Source of the DNA: Actinokineospora globicatena
Lineage (GTDB): Bacteria > Actinomycetota > Actinomycetes > Mycobacteriales > Pseudonocardiaceae
Assembly (NCBI RefSeq): GCF_024171945.1
Contig: NZ_JAMTCR010000006.1
Span: forward strand, 310,001 to 374,000
Direction of reading: 5' to 3'
Length of the DNA stretch: 64,000 nt
This document shows positions 53,673-62,506 of the stretch, in pieces (position 1 is the first letter of the stretch; every line of letters starts with the position of its first letter). The notes under the pieces are model-generated. The model saw only the letters and a program-made list of their open reading frames with translations, made no database searches and was not told where the DNA came from. The position numbers and the translations under genes are program-made.

Positions 53673-55124
53673 ATGAGTTCCACCGGTGTGCCCAAGAACA
53701 GCTATGACGTGATCGTCGTCGGCAACGGGGTGCTCGGCCTCTCGCTCGGGCTGGAACTGGCCAGGCGCGGCCAGGACGTCGCCGTGCTCGGCGAACCGCA
53801 CCGCCCGTACGCGGGCACCTCGGCGGCCGGGGCCATGCTCGGCTGCTTCGGCGAGGTCACCACCACGCTGGTGGCCAGCGCCGCGGGCCGGACCAAGCTC
53901 GAACTCGGCATCCGGGCCACCGAGATGTGGCCGGAGTGGCTCGGCGGCCTCGGCCCCGGTGCCGCCGAGGAGGTCGTGTCCGCCGACGGCACCACGGTCA
54001 TCCTCAACGCCATCGGGATGGCCGAGATCGACGACACCAACTTCCGCGCCATCCGCGAGGAGCTGACCCGCTACGAGCAGCCCTTCGAGGACGTCGACCC
54101 GCTGGACCTCGAGTGGGTCGACGCCGAACCGCTGTCGCGGCCGCTGCGCGCCTTCCACATCCCCGGCGAGCACGCGGTCAACACCGTCGCGCTCGTGCTG
54201 CGGTTGCAGGACAACTTCCTCGCCGCGGGCGGCACGCTCATCGCCGCGGAAGCAAGCCGGGTCGACCACACCGGCGAGTCGGTGACCGGCGTGACGCTGA
54301 CCAACGGCGAGCGGCTCACGGCCGGTGCGGTCACCCTCGCCGCCGGGTCCCGCACCCAGGCGCTGCTCGACGACCTGCCCGTCGGCGAGCGGATGCCGCC
54401 GCTGGTCAGCGGCTACGGCGTGTCCGTGCTGATGCGCACCTTCGACGGCACCACCCCGCGCGGGGTCATCCGCACCCCGAACCGGTCCTTCGCCTGCGGC
54501 CTGCACCTGGTGCCGCGCGGCGACGGCGAGGTCTACGTCGGTGCCACCAACGTCGTCTCGGTGCGCCCGCGTGAGGTCGCCGACATGCGGGACCTGGTGT
54601 TCCTGCTGCAGTGCGCGCACCGGCAGATCCGGATGGGCCTGTGGGAGAGCCCGATCCAGAAGGTCCAGGTCGGCAACCGGCCGATCTCGGTCGACGGGTT
54701 CCCGATGCTCGGCGCGGGCGGGATGGCCGGGCTGTGGATCATGACGGGAACCTACCGCGACGGCCTGCACCTCTCGCCGCTGGTGGCAACCGAGATGGCG
54801 GCCAGGATCCTGGGCGGGACCACCGCGCACGACTTCGACCTGTTCACCCCGATCCGCAAGCCCATCCAGTCGATGACCCGCGAGCAGATCGTCAGCAACA
54901 CCTTCGTCGAGCAGTTCGCCATCGGCCCCGAGCAGGACTGGACGCTGCCGGTGGACTGGCACCACTGGATCGGCATGGACCTGCGCCCGGCCATCGAGCG
55001 CTGGGTCGCCGAGATCGACCCGGAGATCACCCCGCCCGCGGAGCTGGTCTTCACCTCCCGGTTCGACCCGGACCTGCTCAAGCTGCTGCGCGAGTACTAC
55101 GCCAGGACCCGCCAGCTCTGGTGA
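53673..55124 (+). CDS. DAO-family FAD-dependent amine/amino-acid oxidoreductase
   Basis: 483 residues with a DAO fold: FAD-binding DVIVVGNGVLGLSLGLELARRG, then AGTSAAGAMLGCFGE and a GLWIMTGTYRDGLHLSPL flavin-site segment near 355. ThiO/glycine-oxidase-like members oxidise secondary or primary amines to imines. The C-terminus of about 100 residues beyond the usual DAO length is unassigned. ATG 53673 is preferred over upstream starts (53571, 53661) lacking ribosome-binding sites. The convergent RidA protein could hydrolyse the imine product. A link to the NRPS cluster is plausible but unproven. Confidence 0.85.
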   Translation: MSSTGVPKNSYDVIVVGNGVLGLSLGLELARRGQDVAVLGEPHRPYAGTSAAGAMLGCFGEVTTTLVASAAGRTKLELGIRATEMWPEWLGGLGPGAAEEVVSADGTTVILNAIGMAEIDDTNFRAIREELTRYEQPFEDVDPLDLEWVDAEPLSRPLRAFHIPGEHAVNTVALVLRLQDNFLAAGGTLIAAEASRVDHTGESVTGVTLTNGERLTAGAVTLAAGSRTQALLDDLPVGERMPPLVSGYGVSVLMRTFDGTTPRGVIRTPNRSFACGLHLVPRGDGEVYVGATNVVSVRPREVADMRDLVFLLQCAHRQIRMGLWESPIQKVQVGNRPISVDGFPMLGAGGMAGLWIMTGTYRDGLHLSPLVATEMAARILGGTTAHDFDLFTPIRKPIQSMTREQIVSNTFVEQFAIGPEQDWTLPVDWHHWIGMDLRPAIERWVAEIDPEITPPAELVFTSRFDPDLLKLLREYYARTRQLW

Positions 55125-55128
55125 CCGA

Positions 55129-55174
55129 CGCGACGGTGCCCTCGTCCAGTTCCCGGGGCGAGGGCACCGTCGCG
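55129..55174. terminator. Bidirectional terminator hairpin
   Basis: CGCGACGGTGCCCTCG, a 14-base loop and its perfect 16-bp complement lie between the convergent oxidase and RidA genes. Confidence 0.85.
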
Positions 55175-55183
55175 TGTGGATGG

Positions 55184-55591
55184 TCAGGGCAGGATCGCGG
55201 TCGCCTCGACCTCGATGAGGAACTCGGGCTCGGCGAGGGTGGCCACGCCGATCAGCGTGGTCGGCTTGACCAGGTCGACGCCGAGCCGGTCGGCGGCGCG
55301 CTTGACGCCCTCGGTCACCGCGTCCCACTTGGACAGCGACCAGTCCACCGCGTAGACGTTGAGCCGCATCACGTTGTCGAAGGTGCCGCCGACCGAGGCC
55401 AGTGCCCTGCCGACGTTGAGGTACGCCTGCTCGGTCTGCGCGGCCAGGTCGCCCGGGCCGACCAGGTCGCCGCTCGGGGTGCGCGCGGTCTGTCCACTGA
55501 GGAACGCCAGCCTGCTGCCGGTGCCGACCGACAGCTGGCGCCAGCCGTAGGGCTCGGGCAGGTCCGGCGGGTCGAAGAGTTCGACGGTCAC
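55184..55591 (-). CDS. RidA/YjgF/YER057c-family protein
   Basis: 135 residues, a typical RidA monomer: LAFLSGQTARTPSGDLVGPGDLAAQTEQAYLNVGRAL, then NVMRLNVYAVD and the C-terminal PEFLIEVEATAIL with the acidic residue used by imine deaminases (usually IEVEA). The conserved Arg of true RidA enzymes is not obvious at the expected RxCxxV-type place, so it may be a variant. GTG 55591 is the start. It faces the DAO-type oxidase across a terminator and shares a strand with the methyltransferase upstream (76 bp gap). Confidence 0.88.
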   Translation of the reverse strand: MTVELFDPPDLPEPYGWRQLSVGTGSRLAFLSGQTARTPSGDLVGPGDLAAQTEQAYLNVGRALASVGGTFDNVMRLNVYAVDWSLSKWDAVTEGVKRAADRLGVDLVKPTTLIGVATLAEPEFLIEVEATAILP

Positions 55592-55667
55592 GTGTTTGAC
55601 CTTTCTCGGCGTGAGGAGGGTGGGAGGGTGGGAGGTTGGGGAGAGGGTGGGAAAGGGTTGGGGTGGC

Positions 55668-56417
55668 TCAGTTCCGCTCGAACTCGAAGAGGGTGAAGTC
55701 CATGCCCATCATCCCGTGTTCGTTGGTGTTGGCCCTGACCGCCGCGGACTGGTCGAAGTCGGCAGCGGGCAGATCGACCGACGCAGTGCGGTACACACCG
55801 CCCTGGAAACCGGCGTCGGTGGCCGCGCGCAACATCTTCTCCGGATTGCCCATCACCTCGCTGAAGCCCAGGTAGACCTTGCCGCCGTCGACCAGGTGCG
55901 CGCCAGCGTCGCGGAAGAACCGCTGCTGCAGGCCGTAACCGGGGTCCATGACGGCCCGTTCGATGTCCTTGCCGTACTGCCGGTCCTCGGGCGCCTCGAT
56001 GAACGGGCTGTTCCAGAAGACCACGTCGAAGGTGTCGGTGTCGTTGAGCGCGTCGAACAGGTCGCTGGTCATGGCCGTCACCCGGTCGCTCACCCCGTGC
56101 CGCCGCGCGTTGCGCTCGGCGTTGCGCGCCGCGGCCGGGTTGATGTCCACCGCCACGACCCGCGTGGCACCGGCCTGGGCGGCCAGCACGGCGGAAACGC
56201 CCGCACCGCACCCCATCTCCAAGAACCGCTGCCCCGCCGCGTAGGGCACCCACGACGCGAACAGCCCCGGGCCGGGGTCGGTGTAGGGTGGGAACACCTC
56301 AGGCAGCAGGTCCCACTCCATGCCCAGCAGGGAGAACGTGCTCTGCAGCGGGCTGTCCGGGTCCTCGATCCGCGACAGCGTCCAACTTCCTAGTTCGTAA
56401 CCGAGCTCGTTGAACAT
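55668..56417 (-). CDS. PrmC/HemK-like SAM methyltransferase
   Basis: 249 residues. Motif I FLEMGCGAGVSAVLAA, ribose motif VVAVDINPAAARNAERNA, and motif IV VVFWNSPF, a variant of the NPPY motif found in N-methyltransferases (PrmC, Dam, MTS family). This suggests methylation of an amide or amine nitrogen. The N-terminal segment (about 1-55) differs from PrmC. Dithiolopyrrolones such as thiolutin are N-methylated, and an N-methyltransferase (DtpM) is reported from Saccharothrix; this gene is a candidate for that step. ATG 56417 follows GGAGGAA. Confidence 0.82.
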   Translation of the reverse strand: MFNELGYELGSWTLSRIEDPDSPLQSTFSLLGMEWDLLPEVFPPYTDPGPGLFASWVPYAAGQRFLEMGCGAGVSAVLAAQAGATRVVAVDINPAAARNAERNARRHGVSDRVTAMTSDLFDALNDTDTFDVVFWNSPFIEAPEDRQYGKDIERAVMDPGYGLQQRFFRDAGAHLVDGGKVYLGFSEVMGNPEKMLRAATDAGFQGGVYRTASVDLPAADFDQSAAVRANTNEHGMMGMDFTLFEFERN

Positions 56418-56691
56418 TGCTCGTTCCTCCCTTGTGGGGACCGGTGAGCGGCGGGGGTGGGTGGGGGGAGATAGAGGGCAAGGGGAGTTCGCTTGCGGTA
56501 ACAGGCAAGAGGTGGCATCAAGAGGGTGAATGCCTTGGTGTGAAACGATTCCTGGCCGCTGGGCGAACTCCGGACTGGATCGTCACACGGGTGCGGTGCG
56601 GTGTCAACGATCGTCCCGGGAACGGCAATGCGCACCGCCGGACCCGGCTCGGAGTGGGGTTCCGGGCCGGGTCCGGGTACTGCCGACCGCG

Positions 56692-57885
56692 CTACGCCTG
56701 GCGACGGGTGAGGGTCTGGTCCACGAGGATCGCCGGGATGGTCAGCACCGCGATCCCGGCACCGATCCACGGGATCGCGGTCAGGCTCGCGCCCGCGCTG
56801 AGCGCGATGCCCGCCAACACCGGCACCAGGCTGATCCCGAGCTGGAACATCGACACGGCGGTCGACCCGGCGAGGGTGGGCGCGGCGTGGGCGAGGGTGA
56901 ACACCCGCCCGTAGATCGCCGGGTTCAGCACGAACCCGGCGACGCCCATCAGCGCGACGATGACGATGACGGCCAGGTCGTGCTCGGCCAGCACCGCCAG
57001 TGCGACCGAGCACACCGCGATGCCCACCGCGCCGATCAGCAACGCGTGAAACGGCCGCACGTCGGAGATCCGGCCACCGATGGAGATGCCGACGAACGCG
57101 CCGATGCCGAACAGCGTCAGCATCGCGGGCACCCACACCGAGTCCAGCTTGGTGACGTCGGTCAGCAGCGGCGCCAGGTAGTTGTAGGAGATCATGTAGG
57201 AGGCGGTGCTCAGCAGGGTCGCGACGTACACCGCGACCAGCCGGGTCTGCTTCATCGCCCGCAGTTCCTGGCGCACGCTGGGTTCCGCGGCGGGCTTGGT
57301 CGCGGGCACGGCCGCGACGGTCAGCACGGCGCCGATCACGGTCAGCGCGAACACCGCCCAGAACCCGCCGCGCCAGCCGGTGAAGTGCGAGAGCATCGCG
57401 CTGGCCGGACCACCGGCGATCATCGCGACGCTGAGCCCGCTGACGACGACACCGGACGCGCGCGCGGTGCGCTCCGGCGGCACCAGGCTGATCGCGGTGA
57501 CCGCCGCGACCGCCCAGAACCCGGCGTAGGCGATGCCGCAGACGAACCGGGCGACCAGGATCAGCGCGTAGTTGTCGGTCACCAGGCTGACCGCGACCGC
57601 GAGCGCGAACACCAGCTGCGTCACCACCAGCGTGGTCCGGCGCGGCCAGCGCAGCGTCAGCACCGCCATCGGCGGCCCGCCGATGACCACCGCGATGGCG
57701 AACGCGGTGATCAGCGCGCCCGCCGCGGACAGCGAGATGCCCAGGTCGACGGCGATCGCGGGCAGCACGCCCGCCACCAGGAACTCGGCGCTGCCCATCG
57801 CCAGCAGGCTGAACGCGAGCAGGTAGACCCCGAGCGGCAGCCGCTTGCCCGCCACCTCGACGGGGGTCGTCGTGTCAGCGCTCAT
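56692..57885 (-). CDS. DHA1-type MFS exporter (HlmH-like candidate)
   Basis: 397 residues with twelve membrane segments. PLGVYLLAFSLLAMGSAEFLVAGVLPAIAVDLG is the hallmark N-terminus of the AraJ/PbuE-like DHA1 subgroup, and RFVCGIAYAGFWAVAAV fits motif C-like elements. It is a proton-driven exporter in the cytoplasmic membrane. Start ATG 57885 overlaps the stop of a 38-codon ORF as ATGA. It could export the dithiolopyrrolone-type product, as HlmH is proposed to do, but this rests on position. Confidence 0.88.
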   Translation of the reverse strand: MSADTTTPVEVAGKRLPLGVYLLAFSLLAMGSAEFLVAGVLPAIAVDLGISLSAAGALITAFAIAVVIGGPPMAVLTLRWPRRTTLVVTQLVFALAVAVSLVTDNYALILVARFVCGIAYAGFWAVAAVTAISLVPPERTARASGVVVSGLSVAMIAGGPASAMLSHFTGWRGGFWAVFALTVIGAVLTVAAVPATKPAAEPSVRQELRAMKQTRLVAVYVATLLSTASYMISYNYLAPLLTDVTKLDSVWVPAMLTLFGIGAFVGISIGGRISDVRPFHALLIGAVGIAVCSVALAVLAEHDLAVIVIVALMGVAGFVLNPAIYGRVFTLAHAAPTLAGSTAVSMFQLGISLVPVLAGIALSAGASLTAIPWIGAGIAVLTIPAILVDQTLTRRQA

Positions 57886-57998
57886 CGGTGGGCACCTCGG
57901 ATCGGGGCGGCGGGGACCTCGGCCGGGACCGGGCGCCTGGCGGGGGTGGGGGACTCGTCGGGTGTCCGCGCGGCCACTTCGCTGGCTCGTCTGCGCAT
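57882..57998 (-). CDS. Pro/Arg-rich 38-residue leader ORF coupled to the exporter
   Basis: It begins MRRRASEVAARTPDESPTPA with AAGGA 7 bp upstream of its ATG (57998). It ends RGAHR, its TGA overlapping the exporter ATG (ATGA), so ribosomes reaching its end could re-initiate on the exporter gene. The frame stays open further back to 58157, but only the 57998 start has a ribosome-binding site. The composition (8 Arg, 8 Pro) and coupling resemble leader peptides that control efflux genes; real expression is unproven. The rest of the 302-bp gap up to 58187 shows nothing else. Confidence 0.4.
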   Translation of the reverse strand: MRRRASEVAARTPDESPTPARRPVPAEVPAAPIRGAHR

Positions 57999-58187
57999 TG
58001 GCGTTTCCTTGGATCGTCTGCGGTGGTGTGCTCGGGTACCGGTCGACTTCCCCAGCGGGGCAACGGATCCATCGCCCGCGGGGGAGTGGGTCGCGGTGCT
58101 CGACCAGCCCGTTGTGCCGGTCGGCCCAGTGTGGGTACGGCGTGTCCGCGGCGACAAGTCTTGTTGCCAAAAGCGGGACGCGACCGG

Positions 58188-59789
58188 CTATCGCGGTTCG
58201 ACGGTGCCCGTCGCGGTGCCCGCGTCCACTTCGACCCGTCGCGGGCGCTCACCCGATGGCAGCATGGACCACCAGTGCAGCACCGCTGTTGTCACCGACA
58301 GCGTGGTGGTTGTCGTGGCGCACACGGTCGACCCGTCCCGCAGCGCGGCGACGACTGTGCCGCCCGGCGCGGTGGCCGTCGCCAGTCTGGCTCCCGGGAG
58401 CCGTTCGAGCAAGGATCGGATGTGCGACTCGGCGCTTTCCCGGTCGGCGAAGGGGAAATCCGCCCAGACCGCCGACGCGCTCTCCACCAACGCGATCTCC
58501 GGCGCGGTGTCCGCCACGCTCAGCGAGCCGCCGATCTCGGCGTGGGTGGTGCGCCGCAGGGCGAGGCGCGTGGCTCCGCGCTCGGCCCGCACGGCGGTCA
58601 CCGTGGTGCGGTAGTGGGTGGGGGCGGAGAGTTCCACGTCACCAACGGGAATCGGCTCGGTGGCCGGTGCCGGGTGCGGGACGGGCAGGTCCACGATCCG
58701 GTAGAACAGGCGGTTCATCGCGGCCGCCGCCGTCCCCGGCTGGTGGAAGATCGCGTCGACCACCGAGGCGTCGACCGGATCTGGCGCGGTCTCGGGGAAT
58801 CCGCTGTCGGGCAGGCGGGGCAGCGCGGCCAACAGCCGGGCGAGCGGCGTGCCCGGCACCACCTCCGGACCGCCGTCGGACGCCAGCAGCACCGGTTTCC
58901 CGGCGGCAGCGGCATAGCTGGTCAACGAACCGTGGTCGGAGACCACGAGGTCCGCCGCCACCAACGCCTGGCGCCAGTCCCGGCCGGGCGGGACCAACGC
59001 GAGCCCCGCGCCCAGCGCCGCCCGCAACCAGGCGCGGACCTGGAGCCTGCCGTGCCGCTGCCAGATGTTGGGGTGCAGGGTCATGGCGACGCGGTACTCG
59101 TCGGCGGGCAGCGTGGTGACCAACCGCCGCGCCAGCCCCGGGTCCGCGCCGAACAGCGAGTGCCTGCCCCAGGTCGAGCACAGCAGCACCATGCGCCTGC
59201 CGTCGGCGGCGAAGGCCCGCCGGTACCGGTGGCGGTGCGCCGCGCTCGCGGTGATCCGGTCCAGGCACGGGTCGGCGGCAACCAGGGTGTGGCCTGCCAG
59301 GCGCGGGTCGACCGAAGTGAGCGCCGCCGCTTGCCGCTCGTGCGCGACGACCACGGTGTGCGGCACGACGCGCCCGTCCGCGAGCAGACCCGACCCGCTC
59401 AGCCCCGAGATCGACTCGGGATCGGTCGCGGACCGCCGGTGGTAGCCCGCGCCGTGCGGCATGAGCACTAGAGGGGCGTCGAGCAGGTGTAGGTCACTGT
59501 TGTCGCTTGCCGCTAGAGCCAGGTCGAACCGCTCTTGGCACGCCTGGGACCAGGGGACGATCAGTGCGCCTGAGGCTCGTAGGTGGTCGAGCAGGCCGCC
59601 GGAGAAGGCAGAACCACCGTCGACGGTGAAAACCACTTCGACGCGGAGGTCACCTAAGAGCGTGGGGAGCACGTCGTTGAGCCTGCGCAGCGCGGCAGGG
59701 GTGCGCACGACTACTAACGCCCGACGCAGTGGCGTGAAAGTGTCCCACGGGCTTGCGCTCGCGGCGGATCTCCGGTCGGCCAGGGTCAC
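58188..59789 (-). CDS. TagF/CDP-glycerol glycerophosphotransferase-like protein
   Basis: About 533 residues. The central part has GT-B-like features of the TagF family: LHPNIWQRHG for the HP motif and VSDHGSLTSYAAAAGKPVLLA for the nucleotide-binding DxxS/T block. The N-terminus (RRALVVVRTPAALRRLNDVLPTLLGDLRVEVVFTVD) and a C-terminal segment of about 130 residues with TTTTTLSVTTAVLHWWSML are specific to it. It may act on cell-wall polymers or be a diverged orphan. The start is uncertain (GTG 59789 chosen); the frame runs on to 60977 but that overlaps the divergent ATPase gene. Confidence 0.65.
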   Translation of the reverse strand: MTLADRRSAASASPWDTFTPLRRALVVVRTPAALRRLNDVLPTLLGDLRVEVVFTVDGGSAFSGGLLDHLRASGALIVPWSQACQERFDLALAASDNSDLHLLDAPLVLMPHGAGYHRRSATDPESISGLSGSGLLADGRVVPHTVVVAHERQAAALTSVDPRLAGHTLVAADPCLDRITASAAHRHRYRRAFAADGRRMVLLCSTWGRHSLFGADPGLARRLVTTLPADEYRVAMTLHPNIWQRHGRLQVRAWLRAALGAGLALVPPGRDWRQALVAADLVVSDHGSLTSYAAAAGKPVLLASDGGPEVVPGTPLARLLAALPRLPDSGFPETAPDPVDASVVDAIFHQPGTAAAAMNRLFYRIVDLPVPHPAPATEPIPVGDVELSAPTHYRTTVTAVRAERGATRLALRRTTHAEIGGSLSVADTAPEIALVESASAVWADFPFADRESAESHIRSLLERLPGARLATATAPGGTVVAALRDGSTVCATTTTTLSVTTAVLHWWSMLPSGERPRRVEVDAGTATGTVEPR

Positions 59790-60009
59790 GGCGCCCCGGT
59801 TGGATCGTCGGCGTTGAGGCTCAGCGGACGCGTTGCCTCGTCCCCGGGTTCCCGCCTGAGCGGCTCGGTGCGTCGACTCGCGGCATGGTGGCCTCCCCAG
59901 GTCGGCTGTTCCGGCTGCACGGTAGCAACCCGCCGATCGGGACCAGCCGCGCCGCCGGATCACGTGCAGTACCGTGGCCTTCTCGCCATCGCCACGGGGG
60001 GCCGCCGCA

Positions 60010-62073
60010 ATGGGAACAGAGGCAGTGGGAACAGAGGCAGTGGGAACTGAGCAAGTGCGCAACGTGCAGGCCGGGGTGGCCACGCAGGTGGTGCAGGCGC
60101 GCGACATCGGCACGGTGACCTTCCTCCCGGCGCAGGCGCCCGCCGCGATCCCCGCTCTCGTGCCCCCTGGCCCGGCCGCGTTCGTCGACCGGGTCGAGCA
60201 CCTGGCCGCTGTCCGGTCGCTGCTGGGTGCCGAGCCGCGGCCCGGCAGGCCGGTGGTCGTCGCGGTGCGCGGGATGCCGGGCGTGGGCAAGACCGCACTG
60301 GTGCGCCAGGTCGCTTCCGTGCTGGCGGGCGAGTTCCCCGATGGCGCGCTGCACGCGTCGTTCGGAGCGGAGGGCGAGTCACCCGCCGAGGCCCTCGGTC
60401 GGTTGCTGAAAGCGCTCGGCGTGCCTGACTCGCTCGTGCCCGCCGACTTCCGGCGCCGCCGCGACATGTTCCGGTCCCTGACGGCCAAGGCCCGGCTGAT
60501 CACCGTGCTCGACGACGTCACCGACGCGGGGCAGGTCGAGGCGCTGCTGCCCAACTCCAGCGCCGGTCTGGTCCTGGTCGCGAGCAACACCACGCTCGAA
60601 GACCTGTACGCCGACGGCGCGGTGCCGGTCGTCCTGGAGCCGCTGGCGGTCGCGGACGCGCTCGACCTGTTGCGCGGGGTGTGCGCCGACGGCCGAGTGG
60701 ACCGTGAGGTCGAGGCGTCGGTGGAGTTGGTGACGCTGTGCGGGTTGCTGCCGCTGGCGGTGCGGGTGGTCGGTGCCCGGCTCGCCGCCCGTCCGCGGTG
60801 GACCGTCGAGCGGCTGGTCGACGAGTTGCGCGGCGCCGCGGCCGATCGGGTGTTCGACCGGGTCAACGCCGTGTTCGACGCGGTGCACGCCGACCTGCCG
60901 GACGAGGTCCGGTCGGTGTACCGGGCGCTGGGCCTGCTGGTGAGCCAGGACTTCGGGGTCGAGGAGCTGGCCGCCATGGTCGAGTCACCCGTCGCCCAGG
61001 TCGCTGATGTGCTGGACCGGTTGCACGCTGCGGCGTTGGTGGAGGAGCGCGCCGATGGCCGCTACGCCATGCACCGGCTGGTCCGGGCGCACGCGCTGCG
61101 GGTCGCCGCCGCCGAGACGTCCGATGTGGACCGGGACGGGCTGCTGAGGCGGGCGGTGCAGTGGTGGCTGCTCGGCGCGACCGCCGCCGATGTCGCCGCG
61201 ACCGGGCGCCAACGCTTGCGCGTGTCCGATCCGGACCGGTTGCTGCACGGCGCGGACCTGGCGATGACTCCCCGGTCCGCGTTGGCGTGGTTCGACCGCG
61301 AGCACGGCAACATCGCCGCCGCCATGCGTGTCTGCGCGGACAAGGGTTGGCACGGCTACGTGTGGGAGTTGTTCGAGGCGACCTTCGCCTACTACGACTC
61401 CCGTCGGCCGCTGGCGTCCTGGGTGGAGACCGGTCGACTCGCCGTCGTGGCGGCCGAGCTGGACGGGAACACCGCCGCCGAGTCGCGCTGCCGGTGCCTG
61501 CTGGCCAAGGCGTACCAAGAACTTGAGCGCTACGACGACGCGGCGGCGGAACTGGCCCGCGCCCGCGACCTCGCCGCCGACGACCGCCTCCGAGCGTCCA
61601 CTTTCGACTTCACCGGGAACCTGGCCTTGCGCACCGGCCGGTTCGACGACGCGCTGCACTGGTTCAGCACGGCCCGCGACATCAACATCGCGTTGGGCCG
61701 CAAGCGGGGGACAGCGATGCAGACGTTGTTCGTCGGCCGCGCGCTTGTCGGTCTTGGGCGCGGGGCGGAGGCGTTGGACACCTTCGCCGAGGCGGCCCGA
61801 CTCGCGACCGAGGCTGACGCGCCGAGCGTGCTGGCCAAGTGCCTGCTGGCCACCGCCGCGCTCGACCCTGCCTCGGTCCTGGCCATCGCCGAGGCGGAGG
61901 AGATCGCCACCCGGCTCGACAACAGCGCGCTCCAAGCGGAGATCCACCTGTTGCGCGCCAACGCCACCAGCGACCCGGCGACCGCCAAGTCCCACCGCCG
62001 CGCCGCCGCGGCCGCCTACGAGCGCATGGGCAGCCCCAAGGCCGCGCGCTTGCTGGCCGACCTCGACGGCTGA
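60010..62073 (+). CDS. STAND NTPase with C-terminal TPRs
   Basis: 687 residues. The N-terminus carries repeats (MGTEAVGTEAVGTEQV, encoded by three 15-bp DNA repeats at 60010-60055) and then NVQAGVATQVVQARDIGTVTF, the short motif common before actinobacterial STAND modules. The NB-ARC-like core has Walker A GMPGVGKTAL (about 93), Walker B LITVLDDVTD and GLLPLAVRVVGARLA. A winged-helix region precedes TPR repeats (about 450-680). Such proteins are signalling switches, related to the AfsR central region, and some serve in conflict systems. It is divergent from the TagF-like gene across 220 bp. Confidence 0.88.
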   Translation: MGTEAVGTEAVGTEQVRNVQAGVATQVVQARDIGTVTFLPAQAPAAIPALVPPGPAAFVDRVEHLAAVRSLLGAEPRPGRPVVVAVRGMPGVGKTALVRQVASVLAGEFPDGALHASFGAEGESPAEALGRLLKALGVPDSLVPADFRRRRDMFRSLTAKARLITVLDDVTDAGQVEALLPNSSAGLVLVASNTTLEDLYADGAVPVVLEPLAVADALDLLRGVCADGRVDREVEASVELVTLCGLLPLAVRVVGARLAARPRWTVERLVDELRGAAADRVFDRVNAVFDAVHADLPDEVRSVYRALGLLVSQDFGVEELAAMVESPVAQVADVLDRLHAAALVEERADGRYAMHRLVRAHALRVAAAETSDVDRDGLLRRAVQWWLLGATAADVAATGRQRLRVSDPDRLLHGADLAMTPRSALAWFDREHGNIAAAMRVCADKGWHGYVWELFEATFAYYDSRRPLASWVETGRLAVVAAELDGNTAAESRCRCLLAKAYQELERYDDAAAELARARDLAADDRLRASTFDFTGNLALRTGRFDDALHWFSTARDINIALGRKRGTAMQTLFVGRALVGLGRGAEALDTFAEAARLATEADAPSVLAKCLLATAALDPASVLAIAEAEEIATRLDNSALQAEIHLLRANATSDPATAKSHRRAAAAAYERMGSPKAARLLADLDG

Positions 62074-62075
62074 GG

Positions 62076-62107
62076 GGAGGTCCCCGCGACGGATCGCGGG
62101 GACCTCC
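62076..62107. terminator. Bidirectional terminator hairpin
   Basis: GGAGGTCCCCGCGA, loop CGGA, and its perfect 14-bp complement lie between the convergent STAND gene and the small secreted-protein gene. Confidence 0.85.
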
Positions 62108-62113
62108 GTTCGC

Positions 62114-62506
62114 TCAGCTGCTGACGAGCAGGTCCCAGCCCGCGACACCGGACCGGCAGGTGAAGCTCTTCCACGCCTTGGGGCTGGCGTTCTTGCCGTT
62201 GTTGCCCGCCGCCTGGCACTGCGCCAGCGTCGGGAAGGTGGCGATGTAGGTGCCGGAGAACGTGGCACCGGTGGGCTCACCGATCAGGTCGTACCCGGTG
62301 AACCCGGACTGGCACACGTACCCGCCGGAGGTGAAGACACCACCGGACACGGCCTGCGCCCCGGCGCTCGTGCAGTCGCTGAGCGTCGGGAACGTGTAGA
62401 TGTACGCCGTCGGGGTGTAGGTGGTCGCCGCCGCGGGCGCTGCCAACGCCACCGCCGCCGCGAAACCCGCCACCGCTACGGCCGCGATCCGAGAACCTGC
62501 GGACAT
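62114..62506 (-). CDS. Small secreted protein with two repeats, function unknown
   Basis: 130 residues. A signal peptide (AVAVAGFAAAVALAAPAAA, cleavage near 27) is followed by two imperfect units of about 50 residues. Each has TFPTLxxC, an AG, a C-x-SG-x2-G-(Y/W)-DL pattern and two cysteines, so one disulfide per unit is likely. I do not recognise the family; it recalls, without clear sequence identity, the repeat design of the protein at 30183. It is transcribed alone and is probably released outside the cell. Confidence 0.75.
   Translation of the reverse strand: MSAGSRIAAVAVAGFAAAVALAAPAAATTYTPTAYIYTFPTLSDCTSAGAQAVSGGVFTSGGYVCQSGFTGYDLIGEPTGATFSGTYIATFPTLAQCQAAGNNGKNASPKAWKSFTCRSGVAGWDLLVSS

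Noticed and set aside
59790-60977. N-terminal extension of the TagF-like gene
   Set aside because: It would overlap the first third of the divergent STAND ATPase, whose motifs are clear; the extension is Ser/Arg-rich and featureless.
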